This document shows, one piece after another, positions 53,673 through 62,380 of a stretch of DNA of 64,000 nucleotides (position 1 is the stretch's first letter; each line of letters starts with the position of its first letter). Source of the stretch: Gemmatimonadaceae bacterium (GTDB lineage: Bacteria > Gemmatimonadota > Gemmatimonadetes > Gemmatimonadales > Gemmatimonadaceae); the NCBI GenBank assembly GCA_016720905.1, contig JADKJT010000034.1, forward strand, positions 1-64,000, read 5' to 3'. The translations under genes and the position numbers were made by a program. The notes under the pieces are model-generated. The model did no database searches and was not told the origin of the DNA. It saw only the letters and a list, made by a program, of their open reading frames with translations.

Positions 53673-56285
53673 ATGCGCATGGGACGCGTGGGTGGCATCC
53701 GGTTGCGAATGGTCAGCGTGGCGTTGCTGTGCGCATTGCCGCTGGTGGCGCTTGGCGTGTATCGGCTCACCACCAACGCGCGCCACGAAGAGCGCATGCT
53801 GCGCACGGAGATGGAGAACGCCGCCAACATGGCGGCGGCGCGGGTCGATGAGCGCCTGCGGACTGCCGATGCATTACTGGTGGCCCTTGCCGCCACCGTC
53901 TCGACGGAGCCGTCGAGACGCCAGTCGAACGAACAGGCGCTCGTGCGCACGCTGGCGAATGCGCCCTCGCCGATCTCCAATCTGTTCCTGCTGGATACGG
54001 CGGGGACGCTGTTGGCCGCGGCCCGCACTTTGGGTCCCACTGGCGATTCAGTCCGTGCGTTCGCCAACCGCGGCTATTTCAATATCGTCCGGCAGGCACG
54101 CGGCCTCGTGGTCGGAGAGATCCGTCGGTCGATGGCGTTGGCTGATCGCCCATGGGTGGTGGTGCTCGCGCGCGCCATACCGGATGCGAGCGGACAATTC
54201 GCCGGCGTGGTGTCGCTGACGGTTCGACTGGACTCGCTGCTCAGCGCCACGCACATGGCCTCCAATCTCGGATCGCCGCTGGTGACGATCTTCGACAGCT
54301 CGGGCGTCGTGCTCGCCCTCAGCGAAGGGGCGGATTCCATCGTGGGGCAACAGCGCTTTCCGGCGGGTTCGCTGCACGACAGCAGCGGTTCGGGCGACCT
54401 ACGCGATCTCGATGGTCAAATTCGACTGACCGGCTTCACACGCACCACGACGGCCCCGTGGATGATCCGCCTCGGCATGGTGCCCTCGGCGCGCGATGCG
54501 CGGTTGAACGCCGGCATGCGCGAAGATGCCGCGCTGCTCTTCCTTGCCATCAGTCTCGCCGTCCTGATGGCGTATCTGGTCGGGCTGCGCGTGACACAGC
54601 CCATCGCCGCGCTGGCCAACGCCGCGCGCGCCTTCGAGCGAGGCGAAACCGGCACGCGCGCCGTCGTGGCGGGCCCGCGCGAAATCCGACTGTTGGGCAG
54701 CGCCTTCAACCAGATGGCCGAAACCGTCGAGCGTCGCACGGCGGCGCTGGCCGATAGCGAGCGTCGGTATCGTTTTCTGTTTGACAGTAATCCGCTGCCA
54801 ATGTGGGCGTGGGACGCAGACACGATGCAGATCATGGCGGTGAACGACGCGGCGGTCGAGACGTACGGGTACGAGCGGGATCTTTTCCAAAGCCTGCGCA
54901 TCGACCGGTTGCTGGACCCGAGCGAACTGGAACGCTTCCGCGGTGCGCGACTGCCGTTCTCCGAAAATCGCCAGAATGCGGGCACATGGCTGCACCGGAC
55001 GGCCAGCGGACGCCAGATCGAAATGGAAGTGGTCACGACCTCTTCGCGGCGTCTGGGCCGGGCGAGCTGGTTGTCGGTCGGGATTGATGTGACGGCGCGT
55101 CGGGAATCGGAACGTGCGCTGGCACGTAGCGAAGATCAATTGCGGCAGGTGCAGAAGATGGAAGCCATCGGCACGTTCGCCGGCGGCATCTCGCACGACT
55201 TCAACAACCTCCTCACCGGCATACTGGGCTACTGCGATCTTGCGCTCTCCGATCTGTCGGCGGACAGCGATACCTTCCGTGATATATCCGAAGTCCGCGC
55301 ACTGGCCGTGCGCGGCAGTGATCTCACGCGGCAGATTCTCACGGTCAGCCGCAAGCAGGTCGTCCAGGTGGAGCGACTCGATCCCAACGAGGTCGTGCGT
55401 TCGCTCGATCGTCTGCTCCGTCGCATTGTTGGAGCGCATATCGACCTGGAAACACGGCTCAGCGACGCCGTCGGCACGATGCGCGCCGATGTCAGTCAAC
55501 TTGAACAGGTCTTGCTCAACCTGACGTCGAATGCCCGCGATGCCATGCCGGACGGCGGCACGCTGCGCATTGCCACCCAGGTGGTGACCGCAGCGGACGC
55601 CACCGACCGGGAATTGTCGGCAGGTCATGGATGGATCCGGATCACGGTGAGCGACACCGGCGTGGGCATGCCCGCCGAAGTGCGCGCCCGCATTTTCGAA
55701 CCGTTCTTCACCACCAAGGACCGCGGGAAGGGTACAGGGTTGGGACTGGCACTCGCGTACGCGATGGTCGAGCAGGCGGGCGGCATCGTACGCGTGGAAA
55801 GCGAGCCTGGCATGGGCACCACGTTTTCAATGTTCTTTCCCCGCCTCGATGCCGCGACGTCGCTTCCGGAATCGGACAACGCGCCGCCACCACTGCCGCG
55901 CGGCAGTGAGACTATTCTCTACGCTGAGGATGAGACCAGTGTGCGCAACGTCGCCACGGCCGTGCTCGAACGGCAGGGCTACCGCGTGCTGGAGGCAGCC
56001 AACGGCGAGTCGGCGATGGCGCTGTCGCGAGCGTTTCCCGGGCACATCGATCTGCTCCTGACCGATGTGGTGATGCCCGGCATGAGTGGACGGGAACTCG
56101 CCGAGACGATTCGTCGCCTGCGGCCCGGCATTCGCGTCATGTTTGCATCCGGCTATTCCGACGACGAAGCCTTGCTGGGCGACGTACGACAGAACCCGCA
56201 GACTTTCCTGCAGAAGCCGTTCGCCGTTCACGAATTGGTGCGCCGCGTGCGCGGTGCGCTCGACCTGTCATCTCACACGGAATAG
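53673..56285 (+). CDS. Hybrid sensor histidine kinase
   Basis: Membrane sensor of 870 residues. An N-terminal helix (about 12-32) and a second hydrophobic segment (about 285-308) flank a periplasmic dCache-like sensor. HAMP (about 310-360), a PAS domain (about 365-475) and a HisKA domain with the phosphorylated histidine in GGISHDFNNLLTG (near 508) follow, then the ATPase domain (NLTSNARDAMPDGG, GVGMP, GKGTGLGLALAYAMV). A receiver domain ends the protein with its aspartate in LLLTDVVMPGMSG (near 797). The cognate output is not adjacent, so the phosphate must pass to a protein elsewhere. Confidence 0.92.
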   Translation: MRMGRVGGIRLRMVSVALLCALPLVALGVYRLTTNARHEERMLRTEMENAANMAAARVDERLRTADALLVALAATVSTEPSRRQSNEQALVRTLANAPSPISNLFLLDTAGTLLAAARTLGPTGDSVRAFANRGYFNIVRQARGLVVGEIRRSMALADRPWVVVLARAIPDASGQFAGVVSLTVRLDSLLSATHMASNLGSPLVTIFDSSGVVLALSEGADSIVGQQRFPAGSLHDSSGSGDLRDLDGQIRLTGFTRTTTAPWMIRLGMVPSARDARLNAGMREDAALLFLAISLAVLMAYLVGLRVTQPIAALANAARAFERGETGTRAVVAGPREIRLLGSAFNQMAETVERRTAALADSERRYRFLFDSNPLPMWAWDADTMQIMAVNDAAVETYGYERDLFQSLRIDRLLDPSELERFRGARLPFSENRQNAGTWLHRTASGRQIEMEVVTTSSRRLGRASWLSVGIDVTARRESERALARSEDQLRQVQKMEAIGTFAGGISHDFNNLLTGILGYCDLALSDLSADSDTFRDISEVRALAVRGSDLTRQILTVSRKQVVQVERLDPNEVVRSLDRLLRRIVGAHIDLETRLSDAVGTMRADVSQLEQVLLNLTSNARDAMPDGGTLRIATQVVTAADATDRELSAGHGWIRITVSDTGVGMPAEVRARIFEPFFTTKDRGKGTGLGLALAYAMVEQAGGIVRVESEPGMGTTFSMFFPRLDAATSLPESDNAPPPLPRGSETILYAEDETSVRNVATAVLERQGYRVLEAANGESAMALSRAFPGHIDLLLTDVVMPGMSGRELAETIRRLRPGIRVMFASGYSDDEALLGDVRQNPQTFLQKPFAVHELVRRVRGALDLSSHTE

Positions 56286-56292
56286 GCCGCAC

Positions 56293-56826
56293 GTGTACTG
56301 GATCCTGTTCGTGATGAGCGCGATGGTTGCCGTCGTCCTGGCGCTGGTGGTGGGCGGGCTGGCCACGCCGCGACACCATACCGTGTCGCGCTCCATGACG
56401 CTTCCCGTTGCGTCGGAAGTGGTGTGGGCCGCCATTCGCGACGTTGCCCGCTACGGGGAGTGGCGACAGGAACTTGAGGACGCTGACCTGGTGGACACCG
56501 ATCAACCGCAGGTGCGCTGGCGGGAAACGACCACGCGCGGGTCGATCACCTTCGGCGTGGTGCACGAGGAGGCACCGCATCGGATGGTCGCGCGAATACT
56601 CGACGACGACCTGCCGTTCACGGGCGAATGGACGTGGCAGCTTGCACCGGCAGGAAACAGCACGCGCGTCAGTATTACTGAGCGCGGCAGCGTTGGGAAT
56701 CCGGTGTTCCGCTTCATCAGCGCGCACTTCCTGGGCCACACGAAGTCCATCGACCGCTACCTCCGTAGTCTGGCGCAACGCTTCGACACGCACGACGTCA
56801 CGATCGACGACGGCACGCCCGTGTGA
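56293..56826 (+). CDS. SRPBCC-fold protein with N-terminal membrane helix
   Basis: Protein of 177 residues. A membrane helix (ILFVMSAMVAVVLALVVGGL) is followed by a START/polyketide-cyclase-like (SRPBCC) domain: VSRSMTLPVASEVVWAAIRDVARYGEW, WRETTTRGSITFG and TRVSITERGSVGNPVFRFI. The pocket is likely for a hydrophobic ligand, unknown here. The start is a GTG at 56293 eight bases after the kinase stop; ATG 56314 is an alternative. It overlaps the Nramp gene (GTGA). Confidence 0.8.
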   Translation: MYWILFVMSAMVAVVLALVVGGLATPRHHTVSRSMTLPVASEVVWAAIRDVARYGEWRQELEDADLVDTDQPQVRWRETTTRGSITFGVVHEEAPHRMVARILDDDLPFTGEWTWQLAPAGNSTRVSITERGSVGNPVFRFISAHFLGHTKSIDRYLRSLAQRFDTHDVTIDDGTPV

Positions 56827-58076
56827 CCAGCACCGGCCGGCTCGCCCGCTTCTGGCGCACACTCGGCCCGGGGTTGATCACGGGCGCCGCCGACGACGAC
56901 CCGTCGGGCATCGCCACGTACTCGCTGGCGGGCGCCCAGTTCGGCACCGGTCTCCTGTGGTTGCCCATCATCTCCTGGCCATTGATGTGGGCGGTCCAGT
57001 ATTCCTGCGCGCGCATCGGGATGGTCACCGGGCGCGGCCTCATGGCGTCATTGCGGCGGCGCTATCCCCGACCGGTACTCGTTGCCGTGTGCCTCGCCCT
57101 GTTCCTCGCAAACGGCATCAACATCGGCGCCGACCTGGCCGGGATGGCCGATGGCGCCGAATTGTTGACCGGCGTGGACTCGCACATCTGGGTGATCCTG
57201 TTTGGGTTCGGGATCATGTTCGGCACCGTGCGGCTGCGATATCGGCAAATGGCGCGGGTGCTCAAGTGGCTATCGCTGGTATTGGTCGCGTACGTGATCA
57301 CGGCGCTCATCTCAAACCCCGACTGGTCGTCAATCCTGCACGACATGCTCACGCCGCGCTGGCCCCGCTCGTCTGAGGGGTGGGCCATGGTGGTGGCCAT
57401 CTTCGGGACAACCATCTCGCCCTATCTGTTCTTCTGGCAGGCGTCGGAGGAAGTGGAGGAAGAAAAGGCCGAAGGGCGACTGGGGCACCAGCGGTTCGGC
57501 GCGTCGGCGGCCGACCTGAGCGCGCGCTCCCGCGATGTCGCGACCGGTGCCTTCGCCGCGACGCTCACGATGTTCTTCATCATGCTCACCACGGCGCTTA
57601 CGCTGCACGCGCACGGCATCACGCACCCGACGACCACCAAGGAAGTAGCCAGTGCGCTCGAACCATTGGCCGGGCGCGCCGCGATGCTGCTCTACACGAT
57701 CGGGCTGCTCGGAACCGGGGCGTTGGCCATCCCGACGCTGGCGGGGGCCACGGCCTATGCCGTCGCGGAGCTCCTCACGCTGCGGCAAGGCATTGATGAA
57801 CGATTCCACCGCGCGCCGGCCTTCTACGCGATCGTGCTCGCGTCAATTGCCGGCGCGGTCATCATGGATTTCCTGCACATCAGCGTCGTGCGCGCCCTGT
57901 TCTGGACCGCCGTCATCAACGGCCTGCTGGCACCACTGCTGTTGGTGGCGATTGCCAGAACCAGCGCCGACCGTGACGTGATGCACCAACAGCCCTCCAG
58001 TCGAGTCGTGCAGTCGCTGGTATGGTCGGCCGCGACGATCATGACCATCGCGGCGGTGCTGATGTTCGTACTGTAG
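56823..58076 (+). CDS. Nramp-family divalent metal transporter, atypical motifs
   Basis: Polytopic membrane protein of 417 residues with about 11 helices in the Nramp (SLC11) family. Helix 1 has DDDPSGIATYS where classic Nramp has DPGN, and helix 6 reads FGTTISPYLFFWQ where the classic metal-binding methionine motif (MPH) sits. The same replacement pattern is known from Nramp-related magnesium transporters, so the substrate may be Mg2+ or another non-Mn/Fe ion; this is inference. The charged loop EEVEEEKAEGRLGHQRFGAS follows helix 6. It overlaps the SRPBCC gene by four bases. Confidence 0.82.
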   Translation: MTSTGRLARFWRTLGPGLITGAADDDPSGIATYSLAGAQFGTGLLWLPIISWPLMWAVQYSCARIGMVTGRGLMASLRRRYPRPVLVAVCLALFLANGINIGADLAGMADGAELLTGVDSHIWVILFGFGIMFGTVRLRYRQMARVLKWLSLVLVAYVITALISNPDWSSILHDMLTPRWPRSSEGWAMVVAIFGTTISPYLFFWQASEEVEEEKAEGRLGHQRFGASAADLSARSRDVATGAFAATLTMFFIMLTTALTLHAHGITHPTTTKEVASALEPLAGRAAMLLYTIGLLGTGALAIPTLAGATAYAVAELLTLRQGIDERFHRAPAFYAIVLASIAGAVIMDFLHISVVRALFWTAVINGLLAPLLLVAIARTSADRDVMHQQPSSRVVQSLVWSAATIMTIAAVLMFVL

Positions 58077-58086
58077 GCGCAGCGAA

Positions 58087-59397
58087 TCAATGGTGCATGT
58101 GTTCCATCCCCTCCATGCCGCCCATCGTCATGCGTGACGTGCGCCAGCGCAGATAGACGGCGGCTCCCAGCGGACGGCGTGAGCCGTATGCCGCTTCGAG
58201 CGCGGGCGGCACCATGTTCACGGTCCCGCGCGCGCCGATTCCCACTCGACCGGCCCGACCGAGCGACATTTCCCGCATCGCGCCGACGGAGACATGCCCC
58301 ACGCGATACCGCGTCTCGTCGTGCGACAGCACCAGTTCCTCGGCCGACTTCTCCACCAACTCGGCGCGCGCGAACAACTGCGTGCGCGGGCCCAGTTCGG
58401 TGAGCCCTTCCAGTCCCACACTGCGTGACCATGCGTCGTGAGCCACCGCGTTCGCGCCGGCAATCAACGCCACGGAGAATGTGCCGCTGTCGAGCCGGGC
58501 ACCCGACCACAGCGCGGACACCACCGCGCGGCGCACCGCCTCACCTGGGTGTGCCTGCTCCGCATCCGCCAACCGCCCGAAGCTGGCCGACAGCGCCATG
58601 GCCGACGATGGACTGACCGTGAGACGACCTGAATACGAGTCGAGTGCGGCCCCCTTCCAGTCGATGTTGGTGCGGATGTCGTCGGGTTCCCGGCCGTTGA
58701 AGATCGATCCCTCCAGCTTCACGCGGCGCGTGTAGAGTCCCGTGGTCACCACGCCGAAACTCACGTGCGTCGCATCCTGCCAGTGGTGCGAGAGCGTGGC
58801 GAGCGGATCGGCGGCGGCGCTGGGACGGTGTGGAAACGCGACTGGTCCGAGCGCCGGCTCGCCGGCCGGTGCCGCGTACAGCTGCAGCGCGACATCACGC
58901 GTGAGCGCGCGCTCGTAGACTGCGGCGATCTCCATGAACAGATCGTGCGGATGCTGCCGGTCATGAATGGACGCGCCGCGATACGATTCGCCGGATTGCA
59001 GCAGTAACGGATACCCCTGCCCACCCACGGTGAAGGCATCCACGCTGCCCATGGCCCGCAACTGCAATCGTCCACCGGCCAGCGAATGCATCGCGTTCAC
59101 CATGCCCCAATTGGTGCTGCCAAACTGCGAATCGCCGCGCGGACCACGTTGCGCGACCTGCTGCACGAATACCGCGCCATGCAGCATGAACATCCACGAG
59201 CTTGCACTTCGCATGACCCCGTACATCGGTGCCGAATCGGGCAGCCATGAGGTGCCTGACCCCATGCGCGTCATGGGCAGACCCAGCGGATCGGTCATCA
59301 GGCTGGCGGACTGCGCCACGACGGCGGTGGAAGCAAACGCCGAAAGGAGAGCGAATACAACGGCGACGATCCGTGTGCGCGGACGAATGGGCAACAT
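58087..59397 (-). CDS. Exported Met/His-tailed outer-membrane-like protein
   Basis: Exported protein of 436 residues with a signal peptide (RIVAVVFALLSAFASTAVVAQ). The body is rich in alternating hydrophobic and aromatic stretches that suggest a beta-barrel (LYTRRVKLEGSIFNGREPDD, GRLTVSPSSAMALSASFGRL). The C-terminus ends in MTMGGMEGMEHMHH, a metal-binding-type tail. A histidine cluster occurs in SIHDRQHPHDLF. I do not recognise a named family. Copper or another soft-metal role is plausible, and it lies beside a second small His/Met-rich exported protein. Confidence 0.65.
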   Translation of the reverse strand: MLPIRPRTRIVAVVFALLSAFASTAVVAQSASLMTDPLGLPMTRMGSGTSWLPDSAPMYGVMRSASSWMFMLHGAVFVQQVAQRGPRGDSQFGSTNWGMVNAMHSLAGGRLQLRAMGSVDAFTVGGQGYPLLLQSGESYRGASIHDRQHPHDLFMEIAAVYERALTRDVALQLYAAPAGEPALGPVAFPHRPSAAADPLATLSHHWQDATHVSFGVVTTGLYTRRVKLEGSIFNGREPDDIRTNIDWKGAALDSYSGRLTVSPSSAMALSASFGRLADAEQAHPGEAVRRAVVSALWSGARLDSGTFSVALIAGANAVAHDAWSRSVGLEGLTELGPRTQLFARAELVEKSAEELVLSHDETRYRVGHVSVGAMREMSLGRAGRVGIGARGTVNMVPPALEAAYGSRRPLGAAVYLRWRTSRMTMGGMEGMEHMHH

Positions 59398-59526
59398 GAG
59401 TGGTTGAGAGGCGTCACCCATGGGTGGGTGACTGGGCACGAGACAACCGGTGCGCGCGTCACACCCGCGACGACAGGGTGCGGCACGACCGAATGGACAC
59501 CACGGGCGGCCCTCAGGCCGTCGGGG

Positions 59527-59946
59527 TCAGGCTCGCGGCGGGGGCGACTCGACGTCGCGGTCGGCGGTCACGTGACGCAACGTGACACCGGTGGCAGTGA
59601 CGGTCGGCTCGCTGATTTCGGTCGTGCGCAGTGGTGCATCGAGATCGACGCGCACCATGCCAACGCAGCCCACCACCCACGGGCAGGTGGCGTCACTGGT
59701 CGAACGGCTCGGCTCTTCATGATGGGCCGGTGCATCGATCGCCAATACCGGGCCCTCTGCGACGTGCATCGACGCACCATGCTGGGCGGCCGGCGGCGAC
59801 GCATGACCGGCATGCAACGGTGTCGCCGTTGTCGTGGGCGCAGAACCGTGCAGGCATGGCAACAGCGAGGTGCTCGACGAAAAAACGAAGAGCAGCAGCT
59901 GCATCAGCGCCAGGAGTTGGCGCGGCCGGACCGGCATGACTCGCAT
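59527..59946 (-). CDS. Small exported His/Met-rich protein of unknown function
   Basis: Exported protein of 139 residues with a hydrophobic N-terminus (QLLALMQLLLFVFSSSTSLL). It carries scattered histidines and methionines (PLHAGHASPPAAQHGASMHVAE, DAPAHHEEP) and two cysteines in DATCPWVVGCVGM. I do not recognise it; metal binding is a guess from composition. It lies between the barrel-like protein and the MFS gene on the same strand; upstream ATG and GTG starts up to 59964 are possible. Confidence 0.5.
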   Translation of the reverse strand: MRVMPVRPRQLLALMQLLLFVFSSSTSLLPCLHGSAPTTTATPLHAGHASPPAAQHGASMHVAEGPVLAIDAPAHHEEPSRSTSDATCPWVVGCVGMVRVDLDAPLRTTEISEPTVTATGVTLRHVTADRDVESPPPRA

Positions 59947-59967
59947 GGACTGAACGCTAATCACCCA

Positions 59968-61197
59968 TCATCCGCGCGCCAGACGTCGGATGCTCACGAT
60001 ACCCAACCACGGCCCGATGGCCAGAATCGGGAACACCCATTGCCAACCCAGCCAGCTCACCAGCGGCGGAATCAGTTGAATGGTGATGGTGGTCAGCAGG
60101 AATCCCAGTGATACCTGCAAGGTCAGCGCCGTGCCCACGGCGTGCGCCGGAACGCTTTCCGTGACCAGTACGCTGAACTGCGCGCTGTCGGCAATCACGA
60201 AGAAGCCCCACACCAGCGCCAGCGGCGCCAACAGCCACCATGACTGCGCCCACGCCAACCCGATGGCAATGGCGCAACCGCCGCTGATCGCCATCGCCCA
60301 CATCACCAATCGCGCGCGCCCAATGCGGTCGGCCACCACACCACCCCACACGCAGCCGGCGCCGCCCACGGCAATCACGCCAAAGCCGATCACCGCCGCG
60401 ATACGCGCGTTCGGTACGCCGCCAGTTCGTGTCGCATGGGCCGCATCGCTGGCCGCGAGGAATGCCGGAATCCAGGTCCAGAACGAATACAGTTCGGCCA
60501 TGTGCCCCAGATACCCGCCGGTGGCCAGACGCCAACGCCGTTCCCGCACGACATCGTGCACGCGCGTCCACGAAAACCGACGTGACGGAAACTCGTACGG
60601 ACCGTCGCGATAGCCGAACCACACGATGGTGGCGGCCAGCAGTGCGCTCAGTGAGGCGCCCCAGGTGACGAACGCGACGCCGAGTCCGGGGATCGCCTGC
60701 GCGAGATAGGGTGACGCCTTCCCAACCGTCAGCGCGCCCACAATCGTGCCCACCGCCACGCCGCGTCGGGCGCGAAACCAGGTGGCTGCCATCTTCATCG
60801 CCGGCGGATACACACCCGCCAAACACATGCCCGCCAGAAAACGCGACGTCAAGGCCACCGCGTACGACGACGTCACCGCCAGAGGCGCATTCGCGAGCGC
60901 ACCGGCCACCGCGGCCATCGCGAACAAACGACGCGACGCGACCACGTCAGAAACATTGAGGAAGGCACTCACGGCGGTGCCGCACACAAATCCCAACTGC
61001 ACGGCCGTCGTCAGCCACCCCACCTGCGACGACGACAACGCCCACGCACGCGCCAGTGTCGGACCCACCGCACTGCCCGTGAACCACAGCGCCATCCCCA
61101 ACAGCTCCGCGCACGCGAGCAGCGCCAGCATGCGCCAGCGATCCGGATGCGAATCGAGGGCGGGATCGATGTGATGTGGAGAGAATGACGAGGTCAT
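59968..61197 (-). CDS. Major facilitator superfamily transporter
   Basis: Membrane transporter of 409 residues with 12 hydrophobic helices. The loop between helices 2 and 3 reads NVSDVVASRRLFAMA and the matching loop in the second half VVADRIGRARLVMWAMA, in line with the MFS G-x3-D-R-x-G-R signature. It most resembles CynX/NimT- or YbfB-type permeases, but the substrate is unknown. Three bases separate it from the start region of the small His/Met-rich gene. Confidence 0.85.
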   Translation of the reverse strand: MTSSFSPHHIDPALDSHPDRWRMLALLACAELLGMALWFTGSAVGPTLARAWALSSSQVGWLTTAVQLGFVCGTAVSAFLNVSDVVASRRLFAMAAVAGALANAPLAVTSSYAVALTSRFLAGMCLAGVYPPAMKMAATWFRARRGVAVGTIVGALTVGKASPYLAQAIPGLGVAFVTWGASLSALLAATIVWFGYRDGPYEFPSRRFSWTRVHDVVRERRWRLATGGYLGHMAELYSFWTWIPAFLAASDAAHATRTGGVPNARIAAVIGFGVIAVGGAGCVWGGVVADRIGRARLVMWAMAISGGCAIAIGLAWAQSWWLLAPLALVWGFFVIADSAQFSVLVTESVPAHAVGTALTLQVSLGFLLTTITIQLIPPLVSWLGWQWVFPILAIGPWLGIVSIRRLARG

Positions 61198-61252
61198 GCG
61201 CGGCAGGAAACTAACGTCTCAACTCCCTGCCGGCGCGTTGCCCCCGATCGGG

Positions 61253-62287
61253 CTACTTGCCGAAGTTCCAGTTGGCAATTGGCAGCACGCGACGTCCGGA
61301 CGGATTGCGCCGCGCGATGTTGATCACACCCACCTGCACCCCGTGCAATTCGTCGGCGATGTTCAGAAGCCCGATCATCAGCCCACGCTGGGTGCCCGTG
61401 CGGCCGTCATTGAATGCGCTCACCGCCAGACCTCGCACCACACCGCCCTTGTCGATCTTGATCGTGATCGGTGACAGGAGGGCGCCCTGCAGATCGTGAC
61501 CGCCCACGCCCACGCCACCGATGGCGATGCCACGCACGGTGGGCGCACCAACGCCGATCCCGCCAAGCGCGAATCCGCGAAGGGTGCCGCCGGCACCGAC
61601 GCCGATGCCGCCAACCGCGATTCCCCGGAAGTCACCGGCGACGCCCACGCCAATGCCACCCAGCATGAGTCCGCGGCCATTTCCGCCTGCGCCAACGCCG
61701 ATGCCACCGACAGCAATCCCTTCCAGGGATCCGCCCGCGGCAGCGCCGATACCGCCCACCACGATGCCGCGCACATCCCCACCGGCACCCGCCCCAATGC
61801 CGCCAATCATCAACCCGCGAATCGATCCGCCAGCGCCCACGCCAATACCGCCAACGCCAATGCCGCGCACATCACCACCCGCGCCCATTCCGATACCCGC
61901 GACGTGAATCCCCCGCACATCCCGCCCCGCACCCGACCCGATCAAGGCGACACTGATACCACCGAGCGTCTCCTCGGCTTCGATGCCCACACCAGCGGCA
62001 AGCCCCGTGATGCTCTTGCCGCCCGTAAACGGCACCCCCAACGCCAGACCGCGCACCGTACCATGCGACGATTTCGCGGGCTTCCAGAATGTCAGGTTGA
62101 TGCCATCCACCCGCTCGAGTCGCGTGTCCCTGGCATTGATGCGCAATCCGGTGACTTCCCGCGAATCACCAAGGCTGATGCCGGTGTGATTGACCGTGAG
62201 GTCCAGCGAACGCCGCGACTCCTGTGCCCAGGCGGCACTGGTCGCAACGAGCATCGCGGCAAGCACGAACGGCCAACGAAACGTCAT
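61253..62287 (-). CDS. Exported solenoid protein with nine 16-residue glycine-rich repeats
   Basis: Exported protein of 344 residues with a signal peptide (FVLAAMLVATSAAWAQ). After a non-repeated part, nine near-identical units of 16 residues (the eighth and ninth have 15) run from about residue 125 to 266, such as RGIGVGGIGVGAGG and RGLMIGGIGAGAGG. Alternating Gly and aliphatic residues at a fixed period suggest a small right-handed beta-solenoid. The flanks have weaker copies of the pattern (GLALGVPFTGGKSITGLAAGV, RGLMIGLLNIADELHGVQVGVINIA). The family resembles LA_2272-type surface lipoproteins by its GLxxGxxN pattern; function unknown. Confidence 0.78.
   Translation of the reverse strand: MTFRWPFVLAAMLVATSAAWAQESRRSLDLTVNHTGISLGDSREVTGLRINARDTRLERVDGINLTFWKPAKSSHGTVRGLALGVPFTGGKSITGLAAGVGIEAEETLGGISVALIGSGAGRDVRGIHVAGIGMGAGGDVRGIGVGGIGVGAGGSIRGLMIGGIGAGAGGDVRGIVVGGIGAAAGGSLEGIAVGGIGVGAGGNGRGLMLGGIGVGVAGDFRGIAVGGIGVGAGGTLRGFALGGIGVGAPTVRGIAIGGVGVGGHDLQGALLSPITIKIDKGGVVRGLAVSAFNDGRTGTQRGLMIGLLNIADELHGVQVGVINIARRNPSGRRVLPIANWNFGK
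61490..61915 (-). repeat. Coding 48-bp tandem repeat, nine units
   Basis: The DNA behind the 16-residue solenoid units repeats every 48 bases with much silent variation. Such arrays expand and contract by recombination; here third positions differ between units, so the array is old rather than freshly amplified. Confidence 0.8.
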
Positions 62288-62380
62288 ACAGCCTCACAGA
62301 AGAAGTCGCGCGGGACAACACGGGGCCTGACGGTTCCTACGTCGTGGGCACGGGAGCAGGTTTCGGCAGACTCGTCGTCC
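62288..62380. other. Short gap, no gene
   Basis: The 93 bases between the solenoid gene start and the BNR gene stop hold no open frame of note and no clear terminator hairpin. Both flanking genes are leftward. Confidence 0.4.

Noticed and set aside
61490..61915. CRISPR-like regular repeat
   Set aside because: The repeats are 48-bp coding units without unique spacers and translate to a clear solenoid protein.
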